A stretch of 64,000 nt of DNA from Agromyces subbeticus DSM 16689 (GCF_000421565.1 NZ_ATXG01000003.1:62001-126000), one strand, 5' to 3'; shown: positions 7,858-17,212, counted from the stretch's first letter. Numbers and translations: made by a program. Notes: generated by a model from the sequence alone, not told the origin.

Positions 7858-10632
7858 ATGTCCAAATCCAGAATCCGGTTGGGCGCGCTCGTGCTCAGCG
7901 GACTGCTGGCGGCGACGTCGCTCACCGTGAGCGCCGGGGCCGCAGCCTTCGCACACGACGGCCATGATCACGGCGACGAGGTCAGCGCCACCACCTGGGC
8001 CAACTACGAACGAGTGACGCTCACGAGAGACGTCGGCGAGCCGATCGACCTCGCCGTGCTGCCCGACTCGCGCGTGCTGACCACGACTCGCGGCGGCCAG
8101 GTGCGCCTCACCGATCCCGCCCAGGGCACCACGGCGGTCGTCAACACGATCGAGGTCTACGCGAACTCCGAGGACGGACTGCAGACGATCACCCTCGACC
8201 CCGACTTCGAGGAGAACGGCTGGGTCTACCTCTACTACGCGCCCCGCACGATGACGGCCCCGTACCCGGCGACGACGCCGACCGGTTCGGCGCCGAACAC
8301 GCTGCCGGCGGGTGCCGACGAGTCGTACTGGAACCAGTGGAAGGGCTACAACCAGCTCAGCCGATTCCACTGGAACGCCGAGACGAACTCGCTCGACCTC
8401 GCGAGCGAGCAGGTGATCATCAAGGTCGAGGTCCAGCGCGGTCAGTGCTGCCACGTCGCCGGTGACGTCGCGTTCGACAACGACGGCAACGTGCTGCTCG
8501 CCACGGGCGACAACACACCCGCGAGCACGCCCGGCGCCAACGGCTACGCGCCGAACAACGACCGTATCGGCTACAACCCCGGTCTCGACTCGCGTCGTGG
8601 CGCCGGCAACTCGAACGACCTGCGCGGCAAGATCCTGAGGATCGATGTGCAGGACGACGGCTCGTACACGATCCCCGCGGGCAACCTCTTCGCCCCGGGA
8701 ACCGAGAAGACCCGCCCCGAGATCTTCGCCACCGGCCTGCGCAACCCGTTCCGCATCGACTACGACCCCGAGACCGGAGCCGTCACTTGGGGCGACTACG
8801 GCCCCGACGCGGGCACGGCGAGCGACCTCCGGGGCCCGATGGGCTATGTGGAGTGGCAGAGCACGACGAAGCCGATCAACGGCGGCTGGCCGTACTGCCA
8901 CGGACCGAACGCGAACTACAACGACTGGGACTACGAGACGCTCGCCCAGGGCGACTGGTTCGACTGCGCCGCCGGGCCGATCAACACCTCGCGCCACAAC
9001 ACCGGCCTGACGCAGCTGCCCGCTGCGACGGCACCGCAGATCTGGTACGGCGACCAGGTCACGCACCAGCCGTGGCCCGAGCTCGGGGCCGGCGGGCAGG
9101 CCCCCATGGGCGGCCCGACCTACCGGTACGACGAGGAGAACGCGTCGACGACGAAGTTCCCCGAGTACTGGGACGGCAAGGCGTTCATGGCCGAGTTCTC
9201 ACGCGACCGCATCTTCGCCTTCAGCCAGGAGGACCCCGACGGCGAGGTCACGAAGATCGAGGACTTCCTGCCGAACGCCTCGCTCAACGCGGCTGGCATG
9301 CCCCCGTGGGACAACGTGATCGACTTCGAGTTCGGCCCTGACGGATCGCTCTACGTACTCGACTACGGCGACGGGTTCTTCCGCCCCAACCCCGACGCCG
9401 GCCTCTACCGGGTCGACTACGTCGAGGGCACGAAGGGTCCGCGCGTCGAGCTCGACGCCTCGGTGACGTCGGGCCAGGGTCCGCTCGAGGTCGATTTCTC
9501 GGCCGCCGAGAGCACCCACCCCGACGGCCTCGCGCTCAGCTTCGCGTGGGACCTCGACGGAACGGGCACCTTCACCGACGGCCCCGCCGAGGTGAGCCGC
9601 ACGTACACGACCGACGGGCAGTACACGGCGCGCGTCCGGGTCACCGACTCGAACGGGCGCGTCAGCCTCTCATCGGTCGTGATCACGGTCGGCAACACCG
9701 CGCCGACCATCGAGATCGTGACTCCCGAGAACGGCTCGTTCGCCGACTGGGGCGACACGGTCGCCTTCGAGGTGAAGGTCACCGATCCTGAAGACACGAC
9801 GATCGACTGCTCGCGCGTGAACTGGAGCTACGCCCTGGGTCACGACAACACGCACGCCCACCCGCTGTTCAGCGGAACCGGCTGCACCGCCGAGATCGAG
9901 ATGCAGGAGGAGGCCGGCCACGGCGAGACCGAGAACATCTACGCCCAGATCGGCGCCTCGTACACCGACGGCGGCAGCGCGACGGCTCCGGCGCTCTCGG
10001 CCGACGACGTGACGCTGCTCAACCCGCGCGAACTGCAGGCCGAGCACGCCGACGCGAAGGGCGGCGAGACGACGATCGTCGACGACGAGACCGCTCACGC
10101 CTTCCGCAAGGTCACCTCGTTCGACGCCGGCGACTGGCTGGCGTACGACCCGGTGAACCTCGTCGGGATCACGGGCGTCGAGGCACGCGCGACGGGCACC
10201 GGGTCGCTCTCACTGCGGTGGGGCAGCGCCGACGCCGAGCCGTTCCTGACGATCGACGTGGCGAGTGCCGGCACCGAGTGGCTCGAGGCATCCGCGCCGC
10301 TGGTCACCGTGCCGGAGGGAACCGATCGGTTGTTCGTGACGAGCACAGGCGGGGTCGACCTCGACCAGCTCGAGTTCACGACGTCGACCAACGACATCCG
10401 TGCGCTGCTCGACAGCCTCGACGACGACGACCGCATCACGCACGGCGCGGCGGCCTCGTTCGGGGACACGCTGGCCGAGGTCGACGCGGCCCTGGCCGCC
10501 GGTGACACGGCAACGGCGATCGGCAAGCTCGAGTTCATCGTCGCGAAGGTCCCGACCCGCATCCGCACCGACGCCGAGGCGGCGGCGCTCGTGATCCGCG
10601 CGACGGAGGCGGTGATCGCCGACCTCCGGTAA
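7858..10632 (+). CDS. Secreted glucose/sorbosone dehydrogenase with PKD and CBM6-like domains
   Basis: 924 residues; ATG 7858 follows AAGGAG by six bases. The signal peptide ends at an AAAFA-type site near residue 31. Residues 45-520 form the six-bladed propeller of soluble PQQ-type glucose/sorbosone dehydrogenases (LAVLPDSRVLTTTRGGQVRL, YLYYAPR, GQCCHVAGDVAFDNDGN, RNPFRIDYDPETG). A PKD domain follows at 530-610 (LSFAWDLDGTGTF), then a second beta-sandwich, and a CBM6-like domain at 720-842 (DAGDWLAYDPVNL). The last 80 residues are helical and FIVAR-like. The protein probably oxidises carbohydrate outside the cell while bound to polysaccharide. Use of PQQ is family knowledge; no PQQ synthesis gene is in the window. 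Confidence 0.88.
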   Translation: MSKSRIRLGALVLSGLLAATSLTVSAGAAAFAHDGHDHGDEVSATTWANYERVTLTRDVGEPIDLAVLPDSRVLTTTRGGQVRLTDPAQGTTAVVNTIEVYANSEDGLQTITLDPDFEENGWVYLYYAPRTMTAPYPATTPTGSAPNTLPAGADESYWNQWKGYNQLSRFHWNAETNSLDLASEQVIIKVEVQRGQCCHVAGDVAFDNDGNVLLATGDNTPASTPGANGYAPNNDRIGYNPGLDSRRGAGNSNDLRGKILRIDVQDDGSYTIPAGNLFAPGTEKTRPEIFATGLRNPFRIDYDPETGAVTWGDYGPDAGTASDLRGPMGYVEWQSTTKPINGGWPYCHGPNANYNDWDYETLAQGDWFDCAAGPINTSRHNTGLTQLPAATAPQIWYGDQVTHQPWPELGAGGQAPMGGPTYRYDEENASTTKFPEYWDGKAFMAEFSRDRIFAFSQEDPDGEVTKIEDFLPNASLNAAGMPPWDNVIDFEFGPDGSLYVLDYGDGFFRPNPDAGLYRVDYVEGTKGPRVELDASVTSGQGPLEVDFSAAESTHPDGLALSFAWDLDGTGTFTDGPAEVSRTYTTDGQYTARVRVTDSNGRVSLSSVVITVGNTAPTIEIVTPENGSFADWGDTVAFEVKVTDPEDTTIDCSRVNWSYALGHDNTHAHPLFSGTGCTAEIEMQEEAGHGETENIYAQIGASYTDGGSATAPALSADDVTLLNPRELQAEHADAKGGETTIVDDETAHAFRKVTSFDAGDWLAYDPVNLVGITGVEARATGTGSLSLRWGSADAEPFLTIDVASAGTEWLEASAPLVTVPEGTDRLFVTSTGGVDLDQLEFTTSTNDIRALLDSLDDDDRITHGAAASFGDTLAEVDAALAAGDTATAIGKLEFIVAKVPTRIRTDAEAAALVIRATEAVIADLR

Positions 10633-10657
10633 CGCATCTCGTCTGCGCTGAGTCCGG

Positions 10658-10691
10658 AAGCCCCGGTTCGCCGATCGGCGGGCTGGGGCTT
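10658..10691 (+). terminator. Terminator after the secreted dehydrogenase
   Basis: AAGCCCC (10658-10664) pairs with GGGGCTT (10685-10691), enclosing an inner palindrome CGCCGATCGGCG (10669-10680), and the stem runs into TTTC. It lies 26 bases after the stop codon. Confidence 0.7.
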
Positions 10692-10716
10692 TCGCACGCT
10701 CGGCGGAAGCAGTGCA

Positions 10717-10749
10717 TTCCGGGCCGCACCCGTAACGCGCGGCCCGGAA
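10717..10749 (+). repeat. Second hairpin, resembling the 7785-7818 hairpin
   Basis: TTCCGGGCCGC (10717-10727) pairs perfectly with GCGGCCCGGAA (10739-10749). The loop holds CCGTAAC, as in the hairpin at 7785-7818. In both places the hairpin is followed by a CACCCCTCTTCC stretch and a purine-rich Shine-Dalgarno-like run, but no reading frame starts here. Confidence 0.6.
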
Positions 10750-10825
10750 CGCTGTGCCACCCCTCTTCCGGAAAGGTAAGCGACTCAGGGTACACCGGGG
10801 CCCCGCCGGCTCCGCGCCCCCCATC

Positions 10826-10831
10826 TAGGGT
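10826..10831 (+). promoter_or_regulatory. Leaderless -10 box for the Nudix gene
   Basis: TAGGGT is seven bases upstream of ATG 10839 and there is no Shine-Dalgarno sequence, which fits transcription starting at the initiation codon. Confidence 0.6.
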
Positions 10832-10838
10832 TGAACCG

Positions 10839-11246
10839 ATGCCTCAACTCACCGACCTCCGCGTCGCGGCGATCGCCCTCGTGCGCGACCGCCGCGTGCT
10901 CATGGTCACCGCACGCGACCGCGATGTCTACTACATGCCGGGCGGCAAGATCGATGCCGGCGAGACGGCCGCCGAGGCCGCCGCTCGCGAGGCGCTCGAA
11001 GAGGTCGCGCTGGTGCTCGACCCGGCCGAGCTCGTCGATCTCTTCGAGGTCGTCGTGCAGGCGCATGGCGAGCCCGATGGCCGCCTGGTGCGCATGCGCG
11101 TCTTCCGCGCCGAGACGGATGCCGCGCCGCTCGCCTCGGCCGAGGTCGGCAGCCTGCACTGGGTGACGACCGCCGAGGTCGACCGGTGCCCGCCAGCCGG
11201 GGTCGAGGTGCTCGAGCGGCTCGCCGCCGCCGGCCTCATCGACTGA
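10839..11246 (+). CDS. Nudix hydrolase
   Basis: 135 residues, a compact single-domain Nudix protein. The Nudix box is readable: G36, E42, R50-E51 and E54-E55, with the usual glycine near the end of the box replaced by alanine (A57). The preceding YYMPGGKIDAGE is typical of MutT-like members that hydrolyse nucleoside diphosphate-linked compounds. The substrate cannot be assigned. The start is supported by the leaderless -10 at 10826. It stands alone and converges on the peptide transporter operon; the 70-base gap is GC-rich, with imperfect repeats of GGCCGCGGGCC but no clean terminator. Confidence 0.9.
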   Translation: MPQLTDLRVAAIALVRDRRVLMVTARDRDVYYMPGGKIDAGETAAEAAAREALEEVALVLDPAELVDLFEVVVQAHGEPDGRLVRMRVFRAETDAAPLASAEVGSLHWVTTAEVDRCPPAGVEVLERLAAAGLID

Positions 11247-11316
11247 CGCGAGTGGCGGCCGCGGGCCGGACCCGCAGGCCGCGGGCCCGCAGGCGGCGGG
11301 TCTGCCGGGCGCGCTG

Positions 11317-12093
11317 CTACCCCGGCAGCACGCCCAGCCCGTCGACGACCGGGATCGCCGCGAGCAGGCGCTGCGTGTACGGGTCCTGCGGCTGCGACCA
11401 CACCTGCTCGACCGGGCCGCGCTCGACGATGCGACCCGCGCTCATCACGGCGACGTCGTCGGCGATCACCCGAACGACCGAGAGATCGTGGCTGATGAAG
11501 AGCAGCGCAGCACCCGTCTCGACGGCGAGCTTGCGCATCAGGATCGCGATGCGGGCCTGCAGCGAGGCGTCGAGCGAGGCGATCGGCTCATCGCCGATGA
11601 GCAGTTCGGGCCCGGCGGCGATGGCGCGCGCGATCGCGACGCGCTGACGCTGTCCGCCCGAGAACTGGTGCGGGTATCGAGTGCGGCTCTCGGCGTCGAG
11701 CTCGACGTGCTCGAGCAGGTCTGCCACGTTCCAGGCGTCGCGGTCGGGGTTGACCCGCAAGCCGTCTTCGATCTGGCTGCCGATCGTGCGCCGCGGGTTC
11801 AGCGAGGCGAACGGATTCTGGAACACCATCTGGATGCGCATGAGCCCGGGGTCGCGCTTGCGCAGTCCGAGCTTGCCGATCGGTCGGCCGTTGAACTCGA
11901 TCGTGCCGGCCGATGCCGCCTCGAGACCGCAGACGGCGCGCGCGAGGGTGGACTTGCCGCAGCCCGACTCGCCGACGAGCCCGAGCACCTGGCGCGGCTC
12001 GAGCTCGAAGCTCACCCCGTCGACTGCGCGCAGCGTGCCACGACCCGGCAGTTTGTACGAGACCTGCAGTTCGTCGAGTTTCAGGAGCGTCAT
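11317..12093 (-). CDS. Oligopeptide ABC transporter ATP-binding protein (DppF/OppF type)
   Basis: 258 residues. ATG 12093 overlaps the stop of the preceding ATPase (ATGA), and the longer upstream frame is not needed. Walker A GESGCGKST, signature FSGGQRQRVAIARAI and Walker B LLIGDEPIASLD are intact. The C-terminal stretch (QDPYTQRLLAAIP) is typical of the Opp/Dpp subfamily. It forms the nucleotide-binding pair with the 12090-12962 product and powers uptake of peptides or similar substrates. Last gene of a five-gene operon. Confidence 0.93.
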   Translation of the reverse strand: MTLLKLDELQVSYKLPGRGTLRAVDGVSFELEPRQVLGLVGESGCGKSTLARAVCGLEAASAGTIEFNGRPIGKLGLRKRDPGLMRIQMVFQNPFASLNPRRTIGSQIEDGLRVNPDRDAWNVADLLEHVELDAESRTRYPHQFSGGQRQRVAIARAIAAGPELLIGDEPIASLDASLQARIAILMRKLAVETGAALLFISHDLSVVRVIADDVAVMSAGRIVERGPVEQVWSQPQDPYTQRLLAAIPVVDGLGVLPG

Positions 12094-12962
12094 GATGCAG
12101 TCTCGCTTCCGGTCGGCGCATCGGAACTCGCACCCGAGTCGGCCTCGGGCAGCGCTTCGATGAGCGACTTCGTGTACGGATGCCTCGGCGCCGTGATCAC
12201 CTGGTGGCGGTCGCCGTGCTCGACGATCTCGCCCATGCGCATCACGGCGATCGTGTCGGCGAGCGCCGACATGACCCCGAGGTCGTGGGTGACCAGCACG
12301 ATGGCGATGCCGAGCTCGTCGCAGAGCTTTCGGAGGAGCCGCAGGATGCCCGCCTGCACCGTCACGTCGAGCGCGGTCGTCGGCTCGTCGGCGATGAGCA
12401 CCGAGGGGTCGCACATGAGTGCAGACGCGATCGCGATGCGTTGCAGCTGCCCGCCCGAGAACTGGTGCGGGTACTTGCGCAGCGCGGCCTCAGGAAGCGG
12501 CACGGCCACGAGGCCCAGCATCTCGAGCGCTCGCGCCTTCGCCGCCCGCTTGGAGGCGCCGGTGTGATGCCGGTAGTGATCGACGAGCTGCGCCTCGATC
12601 GTCAGCATGGGGTGCAGGCTGGCCGTCGGGTCCTGGAAGATCATGGCGATCTTCGCCCCGCGGAAGCGGTTCATGCTGCGCTGCTTGAGCCCGATCAACT
12701 CGGTGCCCTCGAAGCGGATGCTGCCACCGAGCTGCGCACCCGCGGGCAGCAGCCCGCACACGGCGAGACCAGTCATGGTCTTGCCCGAGCCCGACTCGCC
12801 CGCGAGCCCGGTGATCTGCCCGGCCGGCACGTCGAGGTCGATGCCGCGCAGGATCTCTTTGCGGGAGTCACCGCGACCGAAGCTCAAGGTGAGGCCGGAG
12901 ATGACCACGCCGCCCGGGTGTCGCGGTGCCTGCTTCATCATGGCGTCGTTCGTGCTGCTCAC
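12090..12962 (-). CDS. Oligopeptide ABC transporter ATP-binding protein (DppD/OppD type)
   Basis: 290 residues, GTG start at 12962 overlapping the upstream permease stop (GTGA). Walker A is GESGSGKT; the signature is FSGGQLQRIAIASAL, with serine at a position that is often arginine; Walker B is VLIADEPTTALD. RHPYTKSLIEALP near the end is the Opp/Dpp C-terminal motif. It pairs with the following ATPase. Start and stop overlaps throughout this operon indicate translational coupling. Confidence 0.93.
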   Translation of the reverse strand: MSSTNDAMMKQAPRHPGGVVISGLTLSFGRGDSRKEILRGIDLDVPAGQITGLAGESGSGKTMTGLAVCGLLPAGAQLGGSIRFEGTELIGLKQRSMNRFRGAKIAMIFQDPTASLHPMLTIEAQLVDHYRHHTGASKRAAKARALEMLGLVAVPLPEAALRKYPHQFSGGQLQRIAIASALMCDPSVLIADEPTTALDVTVQAGILRLLRKLCDELGIAIVLVTHDLGVMSALADTIAVMRMGEIVEHGDRHQVITAPRHPYTKSLIEALPEADSGASSDAPTGSETAS

Positions 12963-13840
12963 AGCGCCCTCCCCTGCACGGCTTCCTGCGATCGCGGGTC
13001 GAGGGCGTCGCGCAGCGCGTCGCCCAGGAAGTTGAACGCGAGCACGACGGTCAGGATGGCGAGGCCGGGGAACACGGCGATCCACCACGACGAGAAGTTC
13101 TGCACGCCGTCGGCGACCATCGCTCCCCAGTCGGGGGTCGGCGGAATGGCGCCCAGACCGAGGAACGACAGGCCCGAGAGCAGCAGGATCGCCGTGCCGA
13201 CGTCGAGCGTCGCCAGCACCACGACCGGCGAGAGCACGTTCGGCAGGATGTCCTTGCGGAGCGAGGTGAACGGGCCGTTTCCGAGCAGCCGGCCCGCGAT
13301 CACGTACTCGGCGTTGCGGGCGCCGAGCACGAGCGATCGCGTGACACGGGCGTAGGCCGGCCACGACACGATCAGCATCGCGATCACGGCGTTCGTGAGG
13401 CTCGGGCCGAGGGCGGCGGCGATGACCATCGCGAGGATGATCGTCGGGAACGCGAAGACGAGGTCCGCGATGCGCATGATGACCTCGTCGATCGCCTTGC
13501 CGAAATAGCCGGCGATCGCACCGAGGAGCGAACCGATGAGCATCGCGAACACGACGAGCATGAGCGCGAGCGGAATCGAGACCTGGGCGCCGGTGATGAC
13601 TCGCGAGAGCACGTCGCGGCCGACCTGGTCGGTGCCGAACCAGTGCTCGGCGCTCGGCGGCTGCAGGCGCATGAAGTCCTGAGCGAGCGGGTCGAACGGA
13701 CGGATCCACTGCGCGAAGAGGGCGATGAGCAACCAGAAGACGACGATCGCACCGCCGGTGATCGCGAGCGGAGTGCGCAGCTGCTTGGAGATGCGCAACC
13801 GGCCCTTGCGCCGGGTCTGCACTGCGAGGATGTCGGTCAT
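12959..13840 (-). CDS. Oligopeptide ABC transporter permease (DppC type)
   Basis: 293 residues. ATG 13840 overlaps the stop of the DppB-type permease. The N-terminal helix, the HWFGTDQVGRDVLSRVITGA segment typical of DppC (about residues 75-95), and the EAA-like loop (YARVTRSLVLGARNAEYV) that contacts the ATPases are present. Five or six membrane helices. It forms the channel with the 13837-14910 product. Confidence 0.93.
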   Translation of the reverse strand: MTDILAVQTRRKGRLRISKQLRTPLAITGGAIVVFWLLIALFAQWIRPFDPLAQDFMRLQPPSAEHWFGTDQVGRDVLSRVITGAQVSIPLALMLVVFAMLIGSLLGAIAGYFGKAIDEVIMRIADLVFAFPTIILAMVIAAALGPSLTNAVIAMLIVSWPAYARVTRSLVLGARNAEYVIAGRLLGNGPFTSLRKDILPNVLSPVVVLATLDVGTAILLLSGLSFLGLGAIPPTPDWGAMVADGVQNFSSWWIAVFPGLAILTVVLAFNFLGDALRDALDPRSQEAVQGRAL

Positions 13841-14910
13841 GCCACTCTCACCCTCGGGTCGATGACGCCGTACAGCACGTCGATCAGGAAGTTCAGTCCG
13901 ATGTAGACGAATCCCACGATGAGGCCGACGCCCATGATGGCGGGGAGGTCGAGCTTCGTCGCCGCCGAGTACGCGTATTCGCCGAGGCCGTGCCAGGAAT
14001 AGACCTTCTCGACGAGCACGGTGCCCGACAGCAGCGAGCCGAACGCGACGCCGAGCACGGTGATGATCGGCACGAGTGCGCCGCGCAGCACGTAGCGGCC
14101 GACGACGATCCGCCCCGGCAGGCCCTTGGCGCGGGCCGCGCGCACGTAGTCGAGATCGAGTACCTCGAGGATCGCTGAGCGGGCGAACCGCGTGAGCAGG
14201 CCGATCGTGTAGAGCGCGAGCACCGCCGCGGGCAGGATCAGGTGCGAGACGGCGTCGCCGAAGGTCGCCCACTGACCGGCCAGCAGCGAGTCCACCGTGT
14301 ACATGCCGGTCACCTTCGGTGGCGGGATGGCCGCGGGCGAGAGCCGGCCGGAGCCGGGGAACCAGTGCAGCTGCGAGAAGAAGACGAAGTAGACCACGAG
14401 TGCGAGCCAGAACGACGGCACCGAGATACCGATCAGGCTGACGACGCGGATCACCTGGTCGGTGATCGTGCGGCGCCTGAGTGCGGCCCACATGCCGAGC
14501 CCGATGCCGATGACGATCGAGATGAGGATGGCCGCGAGCGCGAGCTCGGCGGTCGCGGGGAACGCCTTGCCGAGGTCTTGGGCGACCGGCGCCCTCGTCT
14601 GCTGCGAGATGCCCCAGTCGCCCTGCAGCAGGTTGCCGACGTACGTGATGTACTGCACCGGGAGCGGCTGGTCGAGTCCTGCATCGGCGCGGAACTGCGC
14701 GACGATCTCGGGGTCCGCGGCGGCCTGCTCGCCGAGTGCCGCCTGCACCGGGTCGGCCGGCACGAGGTTCGTGAGCGTGAAGGTGACGAGCGTGACGCCG
14801 AACAGGAGCAGGACGGTCAACGCCGCCCGGATGCCGAGATAGCGCGCGAGCGGGTGGATGCCCGCTCGCGCGCCCTGCTCCCGAGGAGCCGTGCTATTCG
14901 ATTCCGGCAA
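13837..14910 (-). CDS. Oligopeptide ABC transporter permease (DppB type)
   Basis: 357 residues. ATG 14910 lies 17 bases inside the end of the binding-protein gene, so translation is probably coupled. The first helix (ALTVLLLFGVTLVTFTLTNL) and following VPADPVQAALG are typical of DppB, as is the GDWGISQQTR segment. The EAA-like loop YVRAARAKGLPGRIVVGRYV is near the C-terminal half. Six membrane helices are expected. Confidence 0.93.
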   Translation of the reverse strand: MPESNSTAPREQGARAGIHPLARYLGIRAALTVLLLFGVTLVTFTLTNLVPADPVQAALGEQAAADPEIVAQFRADAGLDQPLPVQYITYVGNLLQGDWGISQQTRAPVAQDLGKAFPATAELALAAILISIVIGIGLGMWAALRRRTITDQVIRVVSLIGISVPSFWLALVVYFVFFSQLHWFPGSGRLSPAAIPPPKVTGMYTVDSLLAGQWATFGDAVSHLILPAAVLALYTIGLLTRFARSAILEVLDLDYVRAARAKGLPGRIVVGRYVLRGALVPIITVLGVAFGSLLSGTVLVEKVYSWHGLGEYAYSAATKLDLPAIMGVGLIVGFVYIGLNFLIDVLYGVIDPRVRVA

Positions 14911-16477
14911 GGTCGACGGTCCAGGTCGGGTTGAGCGGCACCGTCGTGATGCTCGGTGCCGTGACGACGTTCTGCGCGGGCTGCAGCAGCGGGATGAACG
15001 GTCCGCTCGCGTTCTGCGCCTGCTGCAGCTCTTCGTAGGCTGCGGCGCGTGCAGCGGGGTCGGTCGCCGCGACGGCGGTCGCCGCGAGATCGGTCACGGT
15101 CGGGTCGGCGCCCGCCGCCCAGCCGGCGCGCAGGCCCACGAGCTCACCCGGGGTGAACGCGAGGTAGTTCGAGGGGTCCGGGAAGTCGGGGCCCCAGTAC
15201 CAGAGGCCGACCGTCTCCTTGCCGTCACGATAGGCGTCGAGCTCGGTCGCGACGGGTGCCGGCGCGAGCGTGATGGTGATGCCGACCTCCTTCAGCTGCG
15301 CCTGGATCGACTCCGCGATGCTCTGCAGCGAGAGGCCCTGCACGGTGATGTCGTTGGGGAAGTTCAGCGTGACCTCTTCGCCGGCGTACCCGGACTCGGC
15401 GAGGGCGGCTGCCGCGGCATCCGCGTCGAACTGATTGCCGTCGGCCGCGTCGAGCGCTCCGTTGAAGATCGAGGGGATGAAGCCGCCGGGGCGCACCGAA
15501 CCCTCACCGGCGAGATCGACGATCTTGTCGTAGTCGATGCCGAGCTTGACCGCCTCGACGAACTTCGGGTTGCTCGTGATCTCGCTGACGGCCGGGTCCT
15601 GGTTCAGCAGCAGGAAGATCATGTACCGCGAGGGGTTCGCGATGATCGACACCTTGGAATCGTCGAGCTCGGCGACCTGGTCGGGGTTCAGGTCGAGGGC
15701 GACCTGCGAGTCACCGGCCTCGACGTTCAGCTTCTGCGTCGGGCCCTGCACGTTGCGCAGCACGACACGCTCGTACGCCGGCTTGTCGCCCGAGTACTCG
15801 GGGTTCGCCGTGAACACGACCTGGGACGCCGCGTCGAAGGACTCGAGCACGTACGGGCCCGAGCCCGCCGAGGTGGTGTTGAGGAAGGTCTCTGCATCGT
15901 CGTCGGCCGTGGTGCTGCCGCCGTTCTCTTCGACGACCTCCTGGTTGACCACGCCGAGGGCGGGGTTCGGCAGGATGAAGGGCAGCGCGGGGTTGGGGGT
16001 CGCCGAGGTCAGCGTGAGCGTGGCGTCGGAGGTCTTCTCGACGGTGACGCCGTCGAGCAGGAACGAGGGGTTGCCCTTGACCCCCTGCACGCGCTGCAGC
16101 GAGAAGACGGCGTCGTCGACGGTGACCTCCGACCCGTCGGAGAACGTGTGGCCCTCGTTCATCGTGAGGGTGAGCACCGTGTTGTCGGCGTTCATCTCGT
16201 AGCTCGCGAGGCCGTCGACCGGCGTGGTGACGTCGTCGCCGTCGAACGTGAGGAGCGTCTCATACAGGGCCTTGGCCACGATCGAGCCGGTCGTCTCGTA
16301 CTCGCGGTTGGGGTCGGCGGTCTTCAGGTCGAACGACGCATCGACCACGAGCGAACCGCCCGAAGGGGCTTCGGAGGAATCAGGAGCAGCGCAGGAGCTG
16401 AAGGCGAGCGAAGCGGCGACGGCCAGGCCGACGGCGACTGCGCTGCGCCGTGCTGTGCGGCGGAACGATCGAGACAC
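14894..16477 (-). CDS. Oligopeptide ABC transporter substrate-binding lipoprotein
   Basis: 527 residues. A signal peptide (RRSAVAVGLAVAASLAF) ends in a lipobox-like FSSC, so the protein is probably a lipoprotein on the outer membrane face. The body is a family 5 extracellular solute-binding protein (DLKTADPNREYETTGSIVAKALYETLL; later NFPNDITVQGLSLQSIAESI). Ligands of this family range from peptides to nickel and opines. The nearby Lrp regulator and aminopeptidase P favour peptides (inference). A GAAGGAG-like ribosome site precedes the start. First gene of the operon. Confidence 0.92.
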   Translation of the reverse strand: MSRSFRRTARRSAVAVGLAVAASLAFSSCAAPDSSEAPSGGSLVVDASFDLKTADPNREYETTGSIVAKALYETLLTFDGDDVTTPVDGLASYEMNADNTVLTLTMNEGHTFSDGSEVTVDDAVFSLQRVQGVKGNPSFLLDGVTVEKTSDATLTLTSATPNPALPFILPNPALGVVNQEVVEENGGSTTADDDAETFLNTTSAGSGPYVLESFDAASQVVFTANPEYSGDKPAYERVVLRNVQGPTQKLNVEAGDSQVALDLNPDQVAELDDSKVSIIANPSRYMIFLLLNQDPAVSEITSNPKFVEAVKLGIDYDKIVDLAGEGSVRPGGFIPSIFNGALDAADGNQFDADAAAAALAESGYAGEEVTLNFPNDITVQGLSLQSIAESIQAQLKEVGITITLAPAPVATELDAYRDGKETVGLWYWGPDFPDPSNYLAFTPGELVGLRAGWAAGADPTVTDLAATAVAATDPAARAAAYEELQQAQNASGPFIPLLQPAQNVVTAPSITTVPLNPTWTVDLAGIE

Positions 16478-16513
16478 GGGGGTGCTCCTTCTCTGGTTGG
16501 AGGGATGAGTGCG

Positions 16514-16542
16514 AAAGTAGTGCGACCGCAGTCATTCGTCAA
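16514..16542 (-). promoter_or_regulatory. Promoter of the peptide transporter operon
   Basis: Read on the minus strand: -35 TTGACG (16542-16537), a 17-base spacer, and -10 TACTTT (16519-16514). The remainder of the intergenic region to the divergent Lrp gene (16543-16640) is notably AT-rich and is the likely landing zone for the regulator, though I see no clean palindrome in it. Confidence 0.6.
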
Positions 16543-16651
16543 TCATCGATGCGGTAACGAAGAAGAAATGTCTCGATATTGTGGCGATACTGGCATATTC
16601 TCTCAGGTACTGCCTCACCCTATTGCTGTGACTGGACAGATGGAGTCCCCG

Positions 16652-17212
16652 ATGCAACTCGATGACACGCACGTTCGCATGCTGGAGCTCCTGCGAGAAG
16701 ACGGTCGCACCTCGGTCGCGTCGCTCGCCGAGCAGCTCGGCATCTCTCGTTCGAACGCGTACACGCGCTACGAGGCGCTCGTTCGGGGCGGGGTCATCAA
16801 GGGCGTGCACGCCGAGGTCGACCCGGCCTCGGTCGGCATCGGAGTCGCGGCGATGGTCTTCATCACGCTGCGGCAGAGCCAGTGGGCCGACTTCCGGGCC
16901 CGGCTCACCTCAGTTGCCGAGCTCGAGTACTACGCCGTCATGACGGGCGAGCACGATGCCATGCTGATCGTGCGGGCGCCCGACGTGGCGGCGATCCACG
17001 AGCTCGTCGCGACCAGGCTCGCCCAGTGGCCGTCGATCAAGGCGACCACGACGGTGTTCATCATGGACGAGGAGCGGGCTCACGTGTCACTGCGCATGGC
17101 GCGCACCGCGAGCAGCTCGGTCGAAGACTCGGGCGAGCGCTTCGGCATGACCCGCTTCGTGCGCACGAGCGACGACCGCGCGCAGCGCGTGCCCGAGCGG
17201 CGACGGCGCTGA
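16652..17212 (+). CDS. Lrp/AsnC-family transcriptional regulator
   Basis: 186 residues. ATG 16652 has GGAG six bases upstream; ATG 16640 is an alternative with a weaker site. The N-terminal AsnC-type helix-turn-helix (DDTHVRMLELLREDGRTSVASLAEQLGISRSNAYTR, quoted in part from residues 4-40) is followed by the effector-binding RAM-like domain (EYYAVMTGEHDAMLIVRA). A charged tail of about 40 residues is longer than usual. Lrp-type proteins respond to amino acids. Divergent placement next to the peptide ABC operon suggests it controls that operon and possibly itself. Confidence 0.9.
   Translation: MQLDDTHVRMLELLREDGRTSVASLAEQLGISRSNAYTRYEALVRGGVIKGVHAEVDPASVGIGVAAMVFITLRQSQWADFRARLTSVAELEYYAVMTGEHDAMLIVRAPDVAAIHELVATRLAQWPSIKATTTVFIMDEERAHVSLRMARTASSSVEDSGERFGMTRFVRTSDDRAQRVPERRRR

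Noticed and set aside
11247-11316. GC-rich repeats of GGCCGCGGGCC between the Nudix gene and the peptide operon
   Set aside because: Imperfect and overlapping; no stable single hairpin stands out, so I did not call a terminator.
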